Source: Owenia fusiformis (lineage: Eukaryota > Annelida > Polychaeta > Sabellida > Oweniidae). Taken from it: a stretch of DNA of 64,000 bases. The translations under genes were made by a program, and so were the position numbers. The notes beneath the pieces were generated by a model. That model was not told the origin of the DNA. It did not search any database and saw nothing but the letters and a program-made list of their open reading frames with translations. Below, piece after piece: positions 62,200 through 64,000 of the stretch (the first letter of the stretch is position 1; each line of letters begins with the position of its first letter). The DNA lies in assembly GCA_903813345.2 (NCBI GenBank), contig CAIIXF020000008.1, positions 36,668,867 to 36,732,866 on the forward strand. Reading direction: 5' to 3'.

Positions 62200-62870
62200 T
62201 ATTTCAATCTTTATTTGATGAGCGGGACATCTTCGAAATAGTAATAGGTAAAGTTGTAACAAAATCTAGAATTGTAAAGTGATGTTATTACACAGTACTA
62301 CCTGTATGTACAACTAAACACCACCCAGGTACTGTACATATACTAACAAAGGTTTCATCTTAATACAGAGATAAAATAGATTGTTGAAGGTTTTCAGATT
62401 CAAATGTAGAGTATTGGGAAAGAATACCACAAGAAGACAAGAAAACTGCAAGACAACTGAAAAATAACACAAATATTTTACATATGTTAGGTCCGACACT
62501 ATTTTGTTCAAATTTGCAAGACCTAATCAAATGCCATCAAAGGATGATTGACTATTTTCTTAAGAAATCTATGATATAATGGTCTATGAAAAATCTTGTT
62601 TCTGGTACCTTTAAATTAAAATCTAATTTTTAGTCTTCTTATTGCATACTAGTATAAACGGAGGTTTTGTTGGTTGAGAAACTGATGTTATTTGCAACCA
62701 TTATAGACGCAGTTTTAAGTTGCTCGTCTTTGTAAATGTATCTATAGATTTCTCATCGACAGTAGTACTGCGTTGATTTTTTATCTTACAACTTTTACCA
62801 CTGGTCTGACCACCAAAAGCAAGACATAACTGTCAAGTGCAATATTGTGTATAAATGGAAAACTAATAAA
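62200..62870 (-). other. Second copy of the proximal calmodulin 3' region
   Basis: Collinear with 41925-42670. Collinearity resumes at 63958-63990 after a transposon, so an ancestral block was interrupted. It predicts a calmodulin-type last exon a few hundred bases right of the window. Confidence 0.6.
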
Positions 62871-63957
62871 CAGGGTGGTCAAAAAAATGGGACACTCGTA
62901 CTTCAAAAATAAATATTGATTTTCTTGATGAAAACATGTCATATTATATACCATTGGATAGGGAATTCACTTATCTTTAATTTGGTATATCATAAGTACA
63001 AATTTATTATAATGTCTGTCAACCAGCGTCCATAATATAAACAATGTCATTTTCATTTCAAAACGGGTTTTCCAAAACTTGCAAAAAAACAAGTTTTTTG
63101 TCAACTTTATTTACACAAACAAATATTCAATATGTCCACTGTTTTGATCAATTGTAGTCAATTTTGGCCTAAACTGGTCAATAGTATCATTGATATGCTG
63201 TTGAGAAAATGAATTTCACTTCTCAACAATTCTATCCTTAATAAGGGACTGAGTAGATATAAGGGGTTCATGATAAACCAATTATGTTAGTTCTCCCAAT
63301 ATGTGGTAGTCGCAGACGTTGATATCGGATGATCCAATTATGTCGTTTTTGGACCATCCTGATATGAGCTCATTTTCCAATCATTACATTTTCCAACAAG
63401 ATGGGGCTCGAAGCAATAGATCCCACAAGAGTGTCAATTGTTTAAAAGAAAATATGCCTAGATTTATCCCCGCTTAATCACTGCCTCCCAAGATCACCCG
63501 ATCACCCAACATCTGCGACTACCACGTATGGGGAGAACTAACAGAATTAGTGTGCCATAAATCCTTTACATCTATTCAGTCTCTTAAAGGATAGAATTAT
63601 TGAGAAGTGAAATTCATTGTCTCAATAGCATGATATCAATGATGCTATTGACCAGTTTAGGCCAAAATTGAGGGCTACAATTGATTAAAATGGTAGACAT
63701 ATTGAATGTCTGTTTATGTAAATAAAGTTGACAATAAAACTTGGTTTTTGCAATTTTTGGAAAACCTGTTTTGAAACGAAAATGACGTCATTTATATTGA
63801 CGCTGGTTGACAGATATTATAATAGATTTGAACTTATCATATACCAAATTAAAGATGAGTAAATTCCCTATCCATTGGTTTATAAAATGACATGTTTTCA
63901 TCAAGAAAATCAATATTTATTTTTGAAATGCGAGTGTCCCATTTTTGGACCACCCTG
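62871..63957. mobile_element. Palindromic mariner-like element with transposase relic
   Basis: Ends CAGGGTGGTCAAAAAAATGG and its near complement, with arms of ~450 bp. From about 63391 to 63545 the + strand reads FQQDGARSN..., a stop, then SPNICDYHVWGEL, which is the end of a Tc1/mariner-type DDE transposase. The left arm carries a mirrored piece. The element is inactive. TA is present on the right flank only. Confidence 0.8.
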
Positions 63958-64000
63958 TACTTTTATACAATGAAGTTGTTGCAATTTAAATATATTTAGA

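Overview
The window is animal nuclear DNA. It is AT-rich, its genes are split by GT-AG introns, and it is dense in short interspersed repeats. Three protein-coding genes can be read with confidence, all from conserved peptides joined across splice sites. (1) TTC7, + strand, 18 coding exons from 1671 to 21794. Its first ~100 residues lie left of the window. It is the scaffold of the plasma-membrane PI4-kinase III-alpha complex. (2) STPG4, - strand, 6 coding exons from 30306 down to 24292, a sperm-tail PG-rich repeat protein. (3) Calmodulin, - strand, start codon at 48036-48038. It has four shared exons and two possible 29-nt last exons: a canonical one at 34311-34339 (ending EFVTMMTSK) and a divergent one at 42944-42972 (ending EFIKMMMSK).

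Gene order and orientation (TTC7 +, STPG4 -, CALM -) match human 2p21 (TTC7A-STPG4-CALM2) as I recall it. TTC7B and CALM1 are also neighbours on human 14q32, so this looks like an ancestral animal linkage. The calmodulin sequence (Phe at the position that is Tyr99 in vertebrates, MMTSK end) points to a non-vertebrate animal, probably marine. I cannot name the species.

Layout: 1-1670, TTC7 intron or upstream sequence; 1671-21794, TTC7; 21795-24291, convergent 3' regions of TTC7 and STPG4; 24292-30306, STPG4; 30307-34035, a short repeat-filled intergenic stretch; 34036-48080, calmodulin, with an 8.9-kb last intron full of nested transposons if the distal exon is used; 48180-64000, repeat-dominated DNA. 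At the right edge is a second copy of the sequence that follows the proximal calmodulin last exon, which suggests another calmodulin gene just outside the window.

The most unusual features are: two alternative last exons for calmodulin; about 48 tandem copies of the 3' end of a TTC7 exon with its 5' splice site; about 19 tandem copies of the 3' splice site and start of another TTC7 exon; a hAT-like element whose target-site duplication is exactly the first 8 nt of a TTC7 intron; and several non-autonomous transposon families with clean terminal repeats and 5-bp target duplications, some with the CAC-type ends known from Transib/RAG-like transposons. All boundaries were read by eye.
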